Shown: positions 1-8,973, counted from the stretch's first letter. The stretch: 64,000 nt of DNA from CAISIP01 sp031396205 (GCA_031396205.1 JANNKH010000022.1:1-64000), one strand, 5' to 3'. The notes: generated by a model not told the origin, from the sequence alone. Program-made: numbers and translations.

Positions 1-140
1 CCGACGGTGCAGTTATCGCCAATGGTGGTGGGGCCGGTGATGACGGCGGAGGGGTCGAAGGTGCAGTTGCGGCCCACCTAAACGACGGCCGAACAGCGCA
101 GCACCTGTTTCTGCTCGAGCAGGGCCCGCCAGAGCCCCAT
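1..140 (-). pseudogene. Remnant of a hexapeptide-repeat (left-handed beta-helix) protein, cut by window edge
   Basis: Read on the minus strand, about 140 to 1 gives a frame containing VGRNCTFDPSAVITGP and then TTIGDNCTVG. This is the i, i+6 pattern of hexapeptide-repeat transferases and sugar-nucleotide enzymes with LbH domains. The frame is interrupted by TAG at 80-78, just before the VGRN turn. It has no start of its own, because an IS21-type istA fragment in another frame lies immediately upstream. I infer a 5'-truncated or disrupted gene; the rest lies outside the window. The exact family member cannot be named from about 45 residues. Confidence 0.45.
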
Positions 141-321
141 CGGTGAGCGTCTGGGCCAGGGCCCAGTCCACGCCGGCGACGCGCGCCAGCGAGACGTATT
201 TGCCCACCGCGCTCTTGGAGATCTTGAGGGTTTGTCCGATCTCGTTGTAACTCAGCCCCGCCCGCAGGTGCAGGCGCAATGTGTCTCGAATTCGGCGCAT
301 AGTGATTCTGGTTGTGGGCAT
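141..321 (-). pseudogene. istA: IS21-family transposase istA, N-terminal remnant
   Basis: From the ATG at 321 the minus strand reads MPTTRITMRRIRDTLRLHLR, then a helix-turn-helix (GLSYNEIGQTLKISKSAVGK). This is the N-terminal DNA-binding region of IS21-type IstA. The similarity stops after about 60 codons near DWALAQTLTD; IstA is normally about 400-500 residues with a DDE core. The frame stays open to about position 13 but is no longer IstA-like. Five 23-bp repeats lie directly upstream (388-502), as expected for an IS21 end. No istB is present. The element is dead and 3'-truncated. Confidence 0.65.
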
Positions 322-387
322 CGGCTTCAATCGCAAAAGGCGTCAAGCCTAGGCCCGTTCAAAAAATCACTTGCGCACCCTCCAATC

Positions 388-502
388 GTCCACGATCACG
401 CTGAAACAGCGTCCACGATCAATTTGAAACGCCGTCCACCATCACACTGAAATGCCGTCCACGATCAGCCTGAAACGCCGTCCACGATGGGCTGGAATAC
501 GC
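388..502. repeat. Five contiguous 23-bp tandem repeats, IS21-type terminal array
   Basis: Units start at 388, 411, 434, 457 and 480. Each begins GTCCACGATCA (or a one-base variant) and continues CTGAAACGCC or a close variant. The last unit is degenerate after GTCCACGATG. The period is exactly 23 bp with no spacer, so this is not CRISPR. Multiple short repeats at the ends are a known feature of IS21-family elements, where they bind IstA, and the istA remnant lies 67 bp away. Confidence 0.8.
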
Positions 503-860
503 AACTTCCCGACCACTGACACTTGAAGACTGACGGTTGACTTTAGCCGCCGCCTGTATGACAGCGGCCCGCGACATTTCCGACGTTCTCGGATAAACTG
601 ATATTCAGAAGGCTTCACCATCCCGTGCTTCCTCTGATCCGATAGCTATCGTTGGTCTCAGAACATTAGAGAGGGTTGAAGACGGACAGATAAGCAGGCG
701 TGACACGTCGCCTGCGAATCTCGCGTTGGGATTGACTCCGCTTGCTTGGACGCAATAAGCGGACAGGGACTTCAGGATCGATTTTGGCGACTTCGCCTGC
801 CAAGGTGCTGGGTTGCACCATCCCATAGTCGCTTCTGCTTCGCGCCGACGAGAGGATTCA
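503..860. other. Gene-poor stretch between IS remnant and ABC-binding-protein gene
   Basis: I see no reading frame with family character here. The stretch probably contains the outer boundary of the IS21-type element and the promoter of the gene at 861. A GAGAGGA ribosome-binding site lies just before 861. I could not identify an IS boundary or target-site duplication by eye. Confidence 0.4.
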
Positions 861-1868
861 ATGAATCGACGTTTGTGGCTCAGCTCATTCAGTGGCGCAT
901 TGCTCGGTGCCCCCATCCTTGTGTTGGCACAGCTAGGCGGCAGGACGTACCGTATCGGCGTTCTCGGAGTCTTGCCGACCGAACCCAACGATGTCGAAGG
1001 TGTTCGCCTAAACGAGCTGTTCCTGCAAGCATTGCGCGACCGCCGCTACGTCGAAGGTGACAATCTTGTCATCGAGCGCCGATTCTGGGGTGGGGTGGTT
1101 GATCGGCTGCCAAAACTTGCTGCTGACCTGGCTGGATTGAAGCTCGACGCGATCATTGTCAACGCCAATCCGGCAGCCAAAGCAATGAAAGAAGCCACAT
1201 CAACCACACCAATTGTCATGCTACTGGTGAGCGATCCGGTCGGCGCGGGTCTGGTTTCCAACCTATCGCGGCCGGGAGGCAACCTGACTGGGATCACCGA
1301 CATCCAGGAAGATCTGACGCTCAAGCGTATTGAGCTTCTCAAAGCGGCGATACCGAAAGCTGGGCGCGTGATGGTACTGACGTCCGACCTCGGCGGCTTT
1401 GACCCGGTTCAACTGGCGGCGATCCGCAAAGAGCAAATCAATTCTGCGCTTGGCATGGGCGTTTCGCTGGCCCGGCTCGACATCCGGGCAGCGGCCGACT
1501 TTCCGGGGGCCGCTGCGGCGATCGAGCGCGAGCGACCTGATGCGATATTCCTGGATCACCGGCCGATCAATTTCTACCTGCGCAAACAGATCGCGCAATT
1601 TGCGATCGACCACCGCCTGCCGACGATGGGCAGCCAACGCGAGCAGGCGACTGCGGGCATCCTGATGTCGTACGGCACGAGCACTGCATGGCAGGTCCGC
1701 GAATCCGTGGATTACGTCGACAAAATTTTGAAGGGCGCCAGGCCCACCGATCTGCCAATAAAGCAACCGACCCAGTTTGAGCTCGTCATCAACTTAAAGA
1801 CGGCCCGGGCGCTGGGCGTCACCCTCCCGCAGGCGCTGCTGCTGCGGGCCGACGAGTTGATTCAGTGA
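861..1868 (+). CDS. ABC transporter substrate-binding protein (ABC_sub_bind family)
   Basis: A 335-residue exported protein. The N-terminus MNRRLWLSSFSGALLGAPIL followed by VLAQ is a signal peptide. The mature protein starts RTYRIGVLGVLP and runs through DAIIVNANPAAKAMKEA, PIVMLLVSDPVGAGLV and SLSRPGGNLTGITD. This is the typical course of the PF04392 family (YnzE/TrpX-like periplasmic binding proteins, putative amino-acid transport). The ATG at 861 has GAGAGGA about 6 nt upstream, so the longer frame from 813 is not used. No permease or ATPase gene is adjacent, so it is an orphan here, next to IS debris. The ligand is not predictable. Confidence 0.9.
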   Translation: MNRRLWLSSFSGALLGAPILVLAQLGGRTYRIGVLGVLPTEPNDVEGVRLNELFLQALRDRRYVEGDNLVIERRFWGGVVDRLPKLAADLAGLKLDAIIVNANPAAKAMKEATSTTPIVMLLVSDPVGAGLVSNLSRPGGNLTGITDIQEDLTLKRIELLKAAIPKAGRVMVLTSDLGGFDPVQLAAIRKEQINSALGMGVSLARLDIRAAADFPGAAAAIERERPDAIFLDHRPINFYLRKQIAQFAIDHRLPTMGSQREQATAGILMSYGTSTAWQVRESVDYVDKILKGARPTDLPIKQPTQFELVINLKTARALGVTLPQALLLRADELIQ

Positions 1869-2569
1869 ATGGTGAGATTCGTCGACGATGGCGTAGCCGT
1901 GGAATCACCGGTCCAGCCTGAACCTGCCGATCAATTGTCGGCCGGCAAACCATCTGCGAAAAATCCTGTCATTTGCCGCCGAGTTACTGCTGACGGTGTC
2001 AACCTCACCTGTATGACTGCATTGGAGGAACACCATCGAACGACTCTTGATGGTCGGGACACGACGACCAACATGAAACCAGGCCATCCTGCAAGCGGTC
2101 ATCGGTACCGCGGAATGGGAAGCCAGCGGACGTCCGCTATCTGGCGCTGTTTTCGATGGTCGCTATGACTGCAACGGGCACGAACCTGCCATCCCCGTAA
2201 GTCGGCTTTTCAGTTCGCCGGTGATCGGCGATTTGGATGCCGGAAACGGGTTGCTCGCCGATGACGCCTCCTGGCCGGATGCAGGTGCGTCGTCCATCCA
2301 TGACATCGCCACATTGCCGACCACCAACCTGTACATTCAACGCCTGCTCTGGAGCAGGCAGATCAAATAGCCGGATGACCGGGTTCAGTCGATCTTGGTC
2401 ACCCGCAAAGCGATTGACGCCTGCGCCTGAGCCTGAGAAAGAGCATCCGGGCCACCTGCCCAGTCGGCATGCGACGCCCGCATGTGGCTGTGTGGACGGC
2501 ACACGTTGCCCTTGTAGCGACAACTGCACGCAGTCCATGCAGTCGTCGATCAGACCCGCAACGTCAATG
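1869..2569. other. Gene-poor convergent interval
   Basis: About 700 bp between the convergent ends of the binding-protein gene and the AOR gene. Open frames exist on both strands (for example minus 2137-2691) but none reads like a known family or has a credible ribosome-binding site. It may hold degraded sequence linked to the IS remnant. I see no tRNA, hairpin terminator or repeat. Confidence 0.4.
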
Positions 2570-4411
2570 TCAGGCGGTCGCCAACTGCTCCAACCCCAGC
2601 CGCGCCAGCGTATCCGGCGTCGGAATGCCATCGGCCGTCCAGCCACGCAACTGGTAGTACTCCGGCAGCATCTCGGGTATGCGTGCAACAAGGCCCTTTG
2701 CGGTGCCGCTGGGTGCCGGCTCGGTCAGCAGGCGCTTGGGCAAGGTGTCGTCCTGCATCGTCAGGCCGGCGGCCAGGTTGAACTGCCGCTCCAGGTTCCA
2801 GATCCGCTCGCCCGTTACGCGCATGCGCGCTGCGGTCCAGCCGCCACCGACAGCGGCGTCGATCTGGCCGGCATACAGTTCTTCCGTCACGCCGGAATGG
2901 CTGGTGAAGGAACACAGGCCGGTCGAATCAATCGCCGCGATGAAATCCTGCGACTCCTTGACCACCTTGGCCTTGCCAGCGATCTCGGTCGAGCCAAAGT
3001 CGTGGCCATAGGGGTTGGCGCGCAGATGGCAGGCGCCGCGGTTGCTGGTCGCATAGGCCAGGCCCATGCCCTGCATGCCTCGGCCGTCGTAGGCGGCGAA
3101 TTCCTGGCCCTTGACCGCCATCGACAATTCGGGGCGGCCATATTTCTCGCACAACAGTTTGGAGCCCAGCGCGATGTCGCGCCCGAAGCCCTCGCCCTTG
3201 CCGGTCATCTCGGCCAGTTGGCACATCGCCCTGGCGTCGCCGAACTTCAGCGACATCCCGCCGGTGTCCTTTTCGGTGATGACGCCGAGCTCGAACAGCT
3301 CCATCGCAGCGGCGATCGAGCCCCCGAGCGAGATCGGATCCATGCCGTATTCATTGCACAGGAAACCGGCGAAGGTGGCTGCGTCCATGTCGTCCACGCC
3401 GACCGAGGCACCGAGCGCATAGGCGGTTTCATATTCCAGGCCACCGGAGGCACCGTGGTATTCGGGCCGATCCTTGACGCTGAAGTGCGCCGGATCGATA
3501 TGGCAGATGCGCCCGCAGCCAATCGTGCAGGCAAAACAGGCGCCGTTACGGATCAGGTTGGTGTGGCCATTCTGGTTGGGCTTGTTCATGTAGCTGGCGT
3601 TCATCTTCAGCAGGCCCTCGAACTGCACCTCGCGGCTGTTGCGGGTGGGCAAGGCGCCGAACGTGCCGGTCACATCCATCATCGGGATCGTGCCGAAGCG
3701 GGTCAGCGACTTGCGCCCTTCGTTGTTGGCCAGTGCCTTGGTGGCGGCCTGCACCGCCGTCATGAAGGCCTTGGGGTTGACGGGCGTCACTCCCACCGTG
3801 CCGCGCACCGCGATCGCCTTGAGGTTCTTCGAGCCCATCACCGTGCCCACGCCCGAACGCCCTGCCGCGCGGTGCATGTCGTTGACGATGCAGGCATAGC
3901 GGCAGCCGTTCTCGCCCGCCTGCCCGATCGATGCGACCCGGATCAGCGGATCCTTGTGCGCCGCCTTGATGGCCGGCTCGGTGTGCCAGACGGTCTTGCC
4001 CCACAAGTGGGCGGCATCAACCAGTTCGGCCTTGCCGTCTTCGATATACAGGTACACCGGCTTGGGCGAGCGGCCCTGCAGGATCACCATGTCCCAGCCG
4101 GCCTGCTTGAGTTCGCCGCCGAAATGTCCGCCCGAGTTCGAGCAGGCGATGGCGCCGGTCAGCGCACCCTTGGTCACCGCAGACCAGCGCCCACCCGTGG
4201 CGGCCATGGTGCCGGTCAGGGGCCCGGTGGCGATGATCAACTTGTTGTCGGGCGACAGCGCGTCCACTGCCGGGTCGATCTCCTCCATCAGATACTTGGT
4301 CGCCAATCCGCGCTGGCCCAGGTATTGCTGCGCCCATTCCCGGTTCAGCGGTTCGGATGTGCACGTTCCCGCGCTCAAGTCGACCCGCAATACTTTGTGA
4401 TGCCAACCCAT
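2570..4411 (-). CDS. Tungsten-dependent aldehyde:ferredoxin oxidoreductase
   Basis: 613 residues, the normal size for the AOR family, which oxidises aldehydes to carboxylates with a bis-tungstopterin and one [4Fe-4S] cluster. Visible hallmarks are the N-terminal MGWHHKVLRVDLSAG, the ATGPLTGT and SGVGTVMGSKNLKAIAV segments, and cluster ligands in C-x2-C-x3-C (C292, C295, C299) with a distant C500. This spacing is nearly that of the Pyrococcus enzyme. The start is fixed by GGAGGT 7 nt upstream. It follows the YchJ gene by 71 nt and may share its transcript. No AorA-type Fe-S subunit or AorC-type FAD subunit gene is nearby, so the electron acceptor is unclear. No tungstate transporter or pterin-cofactor gene lies in the window. 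Confidence 0.95.
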   Translation of the reverse strand: MGWHHKVLRVDLSAGTCTSEPLNREWAQQYLGQRGLATKYLMEEIDPAVDALSPDNKLIIATGPLTGTMAATGGRWSAVTKGALTGAIACSNSGGHFGGELKQAGWDMVILQGRSPKPVYLYIEDGKAELVDAAHLWGKTVWHTEPAIKAAHKDPLIRVASIGQAGENGCRYACIVNDMHRAAGRSGVGTVMGSKNLKAIAVRGTVGVTPVNPKAFMTAVQAATKALANNEGRKSLTRFGTIPMMDVTGTFGALPTRNSREVQFEGLLKMNASYMNKPNQNGHTNLIRNGACFACTIGCGRICHIDPAHFSVKDRPEYHGASGGLEYETAYALGASVGVDDMDAATFAGFLCNEYGMDPISLGGSIAAAMELFELGVITEKDTGGMSLKFGDARAMCQLAEMTGKGEGFGRDIALGSKLLCEKYGRPELSMAVKGQEFAAYDGRGMQGMGLAYATSNRGACHLRANPYGHDFGSTEIAGKAKVVKESQDFIAAIDSTGLCSFTSHSGVTEELYAGQIDAAVGGGWTAARMRVTGERIWNLERQFNLAAGLTMQDDTLPKRLLTEPAPSGTAKGLVARIPEMLPEYYQLRGWTADGIPTPDTLARLGLEQLATA

Positions 4412-4482
4412 GGTGGATACCTCCTGTGTCGTTGAGCCCCGCCGATGCCAGGCATCGATGCTGGGGAGTGAATCCTGCCAGT

Positions 4483-4908
4483 CTAATCCAACGGCCCGGG
4501 ATCGGCATCGGCGGGCGCCTGCCCGTCGATGTAGTACCAGCGTCCCTGCTCTCGCACGAAGCGGCTGACCTCGTGCATACGCTGCGCCCGACCCGCATCG
4601 CGACAGCGCGCGACGAACTCGACCACGCCGGCATCGCCGCGGGCCTCGCTGTGGCGCACCTCGAGCCCCAGCCATTTGAGCGGAAACAGGTCCATCTCGC
4701 CCGGTGCCGTCGACCCATGCCAGGTGGCCAGCAGGTAGTCCGGCAGACCGCGGGCATAGGCGCTGTAGCGCGAGCGCATCAGCGCCTCGGGTGTTGGCGC
4801 ATGTTCGCCCAGCACCAGACCCGCATGCCAGCGACCACAGCAGGCAGCGTAAGACAGGTCCGCGCCACAGGGGCACGGCGTGCGCGCATCGGCAAGATTT
4901 TGCTTCAC
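4483..4908 (-). CDS. YchJ family (UPF0225) SEC-C motif protein
   Basis: 141 residues from a GTG start at 4908, preceded by GGGGGAG. The N-terminus carries the SEC-C zinc-binding motif (CPCG then a CC pair: TPCPCGADLSYAACCGRWH), like the tail of SecA. It is followed by the YchJ core (ALMRSRYSAYARGLPDYLL, TWH) and a C-terminal segment matching the NTF2-like middle domain of the family (GRWYYIDG). The start overlaps the stop of the upstream nitroreductase by 4 nt (GTGA), so translation is probably coupled. The function of the family is unknown. Confidence 0.85.
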   Translation of the reverse strand: MKQNLADARTPCPCGADLSYAACCGRWHAGLVLGEHAPTPEALMRSRYSAYARGLPDYLLATWHGSTAPGEMDLFPLKWLGLEVRHSEARGDAGVVEFVARCRDAGRAQRMHEVSRFVREQGRWYYIDGQAPADADPGPLD

Positions 4909-5537
4909 GACTCCCCCAGTGTGCTGACGAATGCCGATGGATCGGGACGCAGGCCGTCGCGCGGTTTGTTGCGCGCAACGGTTCCGACGTTCACGCAGCA
5001 CACCGCCACTTCGTCGTCGCCCAGGCCCAACAGCGCCCGCAGGCGGTTGGACGCCATCGCCTTGCCACTGGTCAGGCCGCAGCCATATCCCAGCGCATGC
5101 GCACCCAGCAAAAGGTTCTGGATGGCCGCGCCCATCGATACCATGCGCTCCAGGGATGGCGTGTCCGGCTCGCGCGCGCCCAGGCACGCCAGGGCCACCA
5201 TCAGCAGCGGCGCACGAAACGCCTTCTCGCGCGCCGACGCGATCTGCTGCTCCGTGGCTGCCGGATCGCGGTCGGTCAAGGCCATTGCGAACACCTCGGC
5301 CAGTCGATGGCGTTGCCCCTGTGGCACGATCACGAAACGCCAGGGCGTCAGTTGGCCATGGTCGGGCGCGGCGGCTGCGAGCGCCAGCAAGGCCTGCAGC
5401 TGCGCCACGTCGGGCCCGGGCGCGATCAGGCGCTTGGGGGTGACATTGCGCCGCGAGTGCATCAATGATTGCGCCAACGACCAGACCTCGCCCGCCGGCT
5501 GGTTGTGCGGCGCGACTTCCGCACTTGCGCCATGCAT
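4905..5537 (-). CDS. YdjA-like nitroreductase family protein
   Basis: 210 residues from the ATG at 5537, which has GGGAGC a few bases upstream; an in-frame ATG pair at 5564/5561 is the alternative. The pattern HSRRNVTPKRL, APDHGQLTPWRFVIV and FRAPLLMVAL, then MGAAIQNLLLGAHALGYGCG and VGTVARNKPRDG, is that of the small FMN-dependent nitroreductases resembling YdjA. These reduce nitro or quinone-like compounds with NAD(P)H in the cytoplasm; the physiological substrate is unknown. It is first gene of a probable operon with ychJ and perhaps the AOR, and is divergent from the NYN gene at 5691. Confidence 0.88.
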   Translation of the reverse strand: MHGASAEVAPHNQPAGEVWSLAQSLMHSRRNVTPKRLIAPGPDVAQLQALLALAAAAPDHGQLTPWRFVIVPQGQRHRLAEVFAMALTDRDPAATEQQIASAREKAFRAPLLMVALACLGAREPDTPSLERMVSMGAAIQNLLLGAHALGYGCGLTSGKAMASNRLRALLGLGDDEVAVCCVNVGTVARNKPRDGLRPDPSAFVSTLGES

Positions 5538-5690
5538 GTCGCTCCCGACGGTTTCCCGCATCATGCCCTTCGTTCCTTCTTGCGCGACCATCGCGCCACT
5601 GCCCGTATTGTGCGGGCTGTATCCCATCGATGCGACAGGCGTTCCGTGTGATGATCGACACCTGCACTGCAACCCAAGAGAACTCCCCCC

Positions 5691-6842
5691 ATGGCATCCA
5701 ACCACGACGACCTCAGCATGGCGCTGTTCTGCGATTTCGAGAACGTTGCGCTTGGCGTGCGCGACCTGGGCCACGAGAAATTCGACATCAAACCGATTCT
5801 GGAGCGCCTGCTGCTCAAGGGCAGCATTGTCGTAAAGAAGGCCTATTGCGACTGGGACCGCTACAAGGGCTTCAAGGCAACGATGCACGAGGCCAATTTC
5901 GAATTGATCGAAATTCCCCATGTGCGCCAGTCGGGCAAGAACTCGGCCGACATCCGGCTGGTCGTCGACGCGCTGGACCTGTGCTACACCAAGTCGCATG
6001 TGAACACCTTTGTCATCATCAGCGGAGATTCGGACTTCTCGCCGCTGGTGTCCAAGCTGCGCGAGAACGCCAAGCAGGTGATTGGCGTGGGCGTGCGCCA
6101 ATCCACGTCGGATCTGCTGATCGCGAACTGCGACGAGTTCATCTTCTATGACGATCTGGTGCGCGAAAGCCAGCGGTCGCAGGCGCGTCGCGAACGGCCG
6201 GAAACACAGGCGCCGACACGGCGCACGCCCGACGAGGAGAAGCGCCGCAAGGACGAGCTTGATGGCCGCCGGCGCGCCGGCATCGAACTGGCGGTGCAGA
6301 CCTTCGATGCGTTGGTATCCGAACGGGGCGACACCGGCAAGATCTGGGCCTCGGTGCTCAAGGAGGCGATCAAGCGCCGCAAGCCCGATTTCAGCGAATC
6401 GAACTACGGCTTTCGGGCTTTTGGCAACCTGCTGGAGGAGGCACAGGCACGCGGCTTCCTGGCATTCGGCCGCGACGACAAATCGGGCGCTTACGTATAT
6501 CGCAGTGCCGCAGCGCCGGTGGCGGAGCTGGCATCCGAAACAGTCGTGGCGGCAGACGCAGGCGCGCCAGTCGACGATGACAGCGCCGAGCGACGTGAAC
6601 CGCGGCGCCGGGGCAGCCGCGGCGGACGCAACAAGTTGCCGCCCTCTGCGGTCGACCAGCCGCTGGCGCGGGCGGCCATGGTCCCGTCCGCAGTTGCCGA
6701 CCCGGAATCTGGCGACGACGCACCATCGGCGGCGGATACCGCCAATGAGACAACGGCGCCCGCCGAAAAAGCTGCCCGCAAGACCGCCGGCCGCAGCCGA
6801 CGCCCACGCAAGCCGGCGGAGCCCAAACCCGCATCCGACTGA
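5691..6842 (+). CDS. NYN domain (PIN-like RNase) protein with OST-HTH/LOTUS domain
   Basis: 383 residues. Residues about 8-155 form a NYN domain: ALFCDFENVALGV at the start carries the first acidic cluster, then KNSADIRLVVDAL and FVIISGDSDFSPLV with the catalytic-type GDSDF motif. Residues about 200-265 (GIELAVQTFDALVSERGDTG to SGAYVYR) look like an OST-HTH/LOTUS RNA-binding winged helix. The last 110 residues are Ala/Pro/Arg-rich and low complexity. The family suggests a cytoplasmic, metal-dependent RNase that recognises structured RNA; no substrate can be inferred. It stands alone, divergent from the nitroreductase operon across about 150 bp. Confidence 0.88.
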   Translation: MASNHDDLSMALFCDFENVALGVRDLGHEKFDIKPILERLLLKGSIVVKKAYCDWDRYKGFKATMHEANFELIEIPHVRQSGKNSADIRLVVDALDLCYTKSHVNTFVIISGDSDFSPLVSKLRENAKQVIGVGVRQSTSDLLIANCDEFIFYDDLVRESQRSQARRERPETQAPTRRTPDEEKRRKDELDGRRRAGIELAVQTFDALVSERGDTGKIWASVLKEAIKRRKPDFSESNYGFRAFGNLLEEAQARGFLAFGRDDKSGAYVYRSAAAPVAELASETVVAADAGAPVDDDSAERREPRRRGSRGGRNKLPPSAVDQPLARAAMVPSAVADPESGDDAPSAADTANETTAPAEKAARKTAGRSRRPRKPAEPKPASD

Positions 6843-7111
6843 GCAAGCCCTGGACAGAGGCCAGTTTGAGCGGTTCGGCGGGCACCACCCGACGCATCGG
6901 CTGGTCCGCCAGAGCCGCATACAACGGCGCGTTCGCCAAGCTCGATTGCCGCTGGCAGGCCGGATCCCACGCGCCACTGTGCCATGATGCCGGCCTTGTC
7001 CGGTCCGGCGCGGCCGTGCTCCGCGGCCTGGCGCACGCCGACGAATCGGGGACAATGGCCCCTGCCGGCACATGCCACGACAACTTCACACTGAAATCAA
7101 CTACCGTCCGT

Positions 7112-7957
7112 ATGCGCAACCAGCCTGCCACCGGCAAAGCTCCCTTCGAGGCGGTCGATGTTCTGCGCCAGCGTGTTCCCGGTTTTCAGCCCCGCGTCGC
7201 GATGGTGCTGGGCTCGGGTCTGGGCGGGTTGGCCGACCAGATCGCCGACGCGGTGACCATCGCCTACCGCGACTTGGCGGGGTTTCCTGTCTCCACGGTG
7301 CAGGGCCATGCCGGCGATCTGATATGCGGCACGCTGGGTGGTGTGGCAGTGGCGTGCATGAAGGGCCGCAGCCACTTTTATGAGGGCAAGGGTGCCGACG
7401 TCATGACCGCGGCGATCCGCAGCTTCAAGCTGCTCGGCTGCGAATCGCTGCTGCTCACCTGCGCCGCGGGGTCGCTGCGCGCCGAAGCCGGCCCCGGCAG
7501 CCTGGTGGCCATCAGCGACCATATCAATATGCTGCCCAGCAACCCGCTCATCGGCATGAACGACGAACGGTTCGGTCCGCGTTTCATGAGCATGGCCAAC
7601 GCCTACGATGCGCAACTGCGCCAGATGCTGCAGCAGTCGGGCGCATCACTGGGCCTGCCCTGGCATGAGGGCGTGTACCTGGCCACCAGCGGTCCCAGTT
7701 TCGAGACGCCCGCCGAGATCCGGATGATGCGCACGCTGGGCGCCGACGTGGTCGGCATGTCCACCGTGCCCGAGGTGATCTCGGCACGCCACTGCGGCCT
7801 GCGGGTGCTGGCGATCGCCACCATCACCAACCTGGCCGAAGGCATGTCCGATGTACCACTGTCGCATGACCAGACGCTGCACTACGCGGCGGTCGGTGCG
7901 AAAGACCTGACCCGGTTGATCCCGGCCTACCTGCAGCGCGTGGCTGCCACGGTTTGA
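7112..7957 (+). CDS. punA: Purine nucleoside phosphorylase (trimeric type)
   Basis: 281 residues. It phosphorolyses purine (deoxy)nucleosides to base plus (deoxy)ribose-1-phosphate in the cytoplasm. Visible motifs are VAMVLGSGLGGLADQI (phosphate-binding loop), VQGHAGDLICG, KGRSHFYEGK and the family signature SGPSFETPAEIRMMRTLGAD followed by VVGMSTVPEVISARH. The last residues of the active-site region read TITNLAEG, where human PNP has TNKV, so Asn is kept. The ATG at 7112 fits the family N-terminus; the open frame begins at 6866 but the extra residues have no family match. First gene of a nucleoside-degradation operon with deoC (38 nt downstream) and an ALDH. Confidence 0.92.
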   Translation: MRNQPATGKAPFEAVDVLRQRVPGFQPRVAMVLGSGLGGLADQIADAVTIAYRDLAGFPVSTVQGHAGDLICGTLGGVAVACMKGRSHFYEGKGADVMTAAIRSFKLLGCESLLLTCAAGSLRAEAGPGSLVAISDHINMLPSNPLIGMNDERFGPRFMSMANAYDAQLRQMLQQSGASLGLPWHEGVYLATSGPSFETPAEIRMMRTLGADVVGMSTVPEVISARHCGLRVLAIATITNLAEGMSDVPLSHDQTLHYAAVGAKDLTRLIPAYLQRVAATV

Positions 7958-7995
7958 GCCGCCATGGCGCGGGCCTTCTTCTTGAATCGGATGAC

Positions 7996-8949
7996 ATGAC
8001 GAACGCCATTGCCCGCAATACCGGCCTGCCGCTGGACCTGTCCCTGATCGAATCGGTGCGCGTGAACCAGAACGCGGTCGTGCGCCGCGTCCAGTCGCTG
8101 GCGGCCCGGCGGTCGCAAAAAAGGGAGTTCCAGGCCGCCTGGCTGGTGCGCGCGATCCAGTGCATGGATCTGACTACCCTGTCGGGCGATGACACGCCCG
8201 GGCGGGTCGCGCGCCTGTGTGCCAAGGCGCGCCAACCGCTGCGCAGCGACCTGATGGCTGCGCTCGGACTGCAGGAACTGCACACGGGCGCGGTGTGCGT
8301 CTACCACGAGATGATTGCACCAGCGGTGCGCTGCCTGCAGGGCCACGACATCCCGGTGGCCGCGGTGTCGACCGGTTTTCCGGCCGGCCTGTCCAGCATG
8401 GAGACCCGGCTGCGCGAGATCACGCTGTCGGTCGACGCGGGCGCGCGCGAGATCGACATCGTGATCAGCCGTCGCCATGTACTGACCGGTGACTGGGCCG
8501 CGCTCTATGCCGAGATGCAGGCGTTTCGCGCCGCCTGCGGCGATGCCCATGTCAAGGCCATCCTGGCCACCGGCGAACTGCAGACCCTGGAGAACGTGGC
8601 CAGGGCCTCCTGGGTCTGCATGATGGCCGGGGCAGACTTCATCAAGACATCCACCGGCAAGGAGGCTGTCAATGCCACGCCCGAGGTGTCGCTGGTGATG
8701 GTGCGGGCGATCCGCGACTACCGCGCGCTAAGCGGCTGTCAGGTCGGCTACAAGCCCGCGGGCGGCATCTCCAGCGCCAGGACTGCGCTGCAATACCTGA
8801 CGCTGATGAAGGAGGAACTCGGCGATGCCTGGCTGCAGCCGGCGCTGTTCCGATTTGGCGCATCGAGCCTGCTGACCGACGTGGAGCGCCAACTCGAGCA
8901 TTTCGTAACCGGCCGCTATTCCGCTGTCCATCGGCACCCGATGCCCTGA
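7996..8949 (+). CDS. deoC: Deoxyribose-phosphate aldolase (long, eukaryote-like form)
   Basis: 317 residues, the long form resembling animal DERA rather than the 220-250-residue form of many bacteria. It splits 2-deoxyribose-5-phosphate into glyceraldehyde-3-phosphate and acetaldehyde. The Schiff-base Lys is K217 in DFIKTSTGKE. Other core motifs are MDLTTLSGDDT, VAAVSTGFPAG, EIDIVISR, KAILATGEL and KPAGGISSA. The C-terminus FGASSLL..VTGRY closely follows the animal enzyme. The start is the ATG at 7996; another ATG 5 nt upstream is out of frame. It sits between PNP and an aldehyde dehydrogenase, which would remove the acetaldehyde. A phosphopentomutase gene is missing here. Confidence 0.95.
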   Translation: MTNAIARNTGLPLDLSLIESVRVNQNAVVRRVQSLAARRSQKREFQAAWLVRAIQCMDLTTLSGDDTPGRVARLCAKARQPLRSDLMAALGLQELHTGAVCVYHEMIAPAVRCLQGHDIPVAAVSTGFPAGLSSMETRLREITLSVDAGAREIDIVISRRHVLTGDWAALYAEMQAFRAACGDAHVKAILATGELQTLENVARASWVCMMAGADFIKTSTGKEAVNATPEVSLVMVRAIRDYRALSGCQVGYKPAGGISSARTALQYLTLMKEELGDAWLQPALFRFGASSLLTDVERQLEHFVTGRYSAVHRHPMP

Positions 8950-8973
8950 GCCACCCCATTTGCGCACCACACC

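Noticed and set aside
388..502. CRISPR-like array
   Set aside because: The repeats are contiguous with no spacers and lie beside an istA remnant, so an IS21 terminal array explains them.
2237..4435. A 732-codon plus-strand open frame
   Set aside because: It is antisense to the AOR gene, with no family pattern, and arises from the high GC content.
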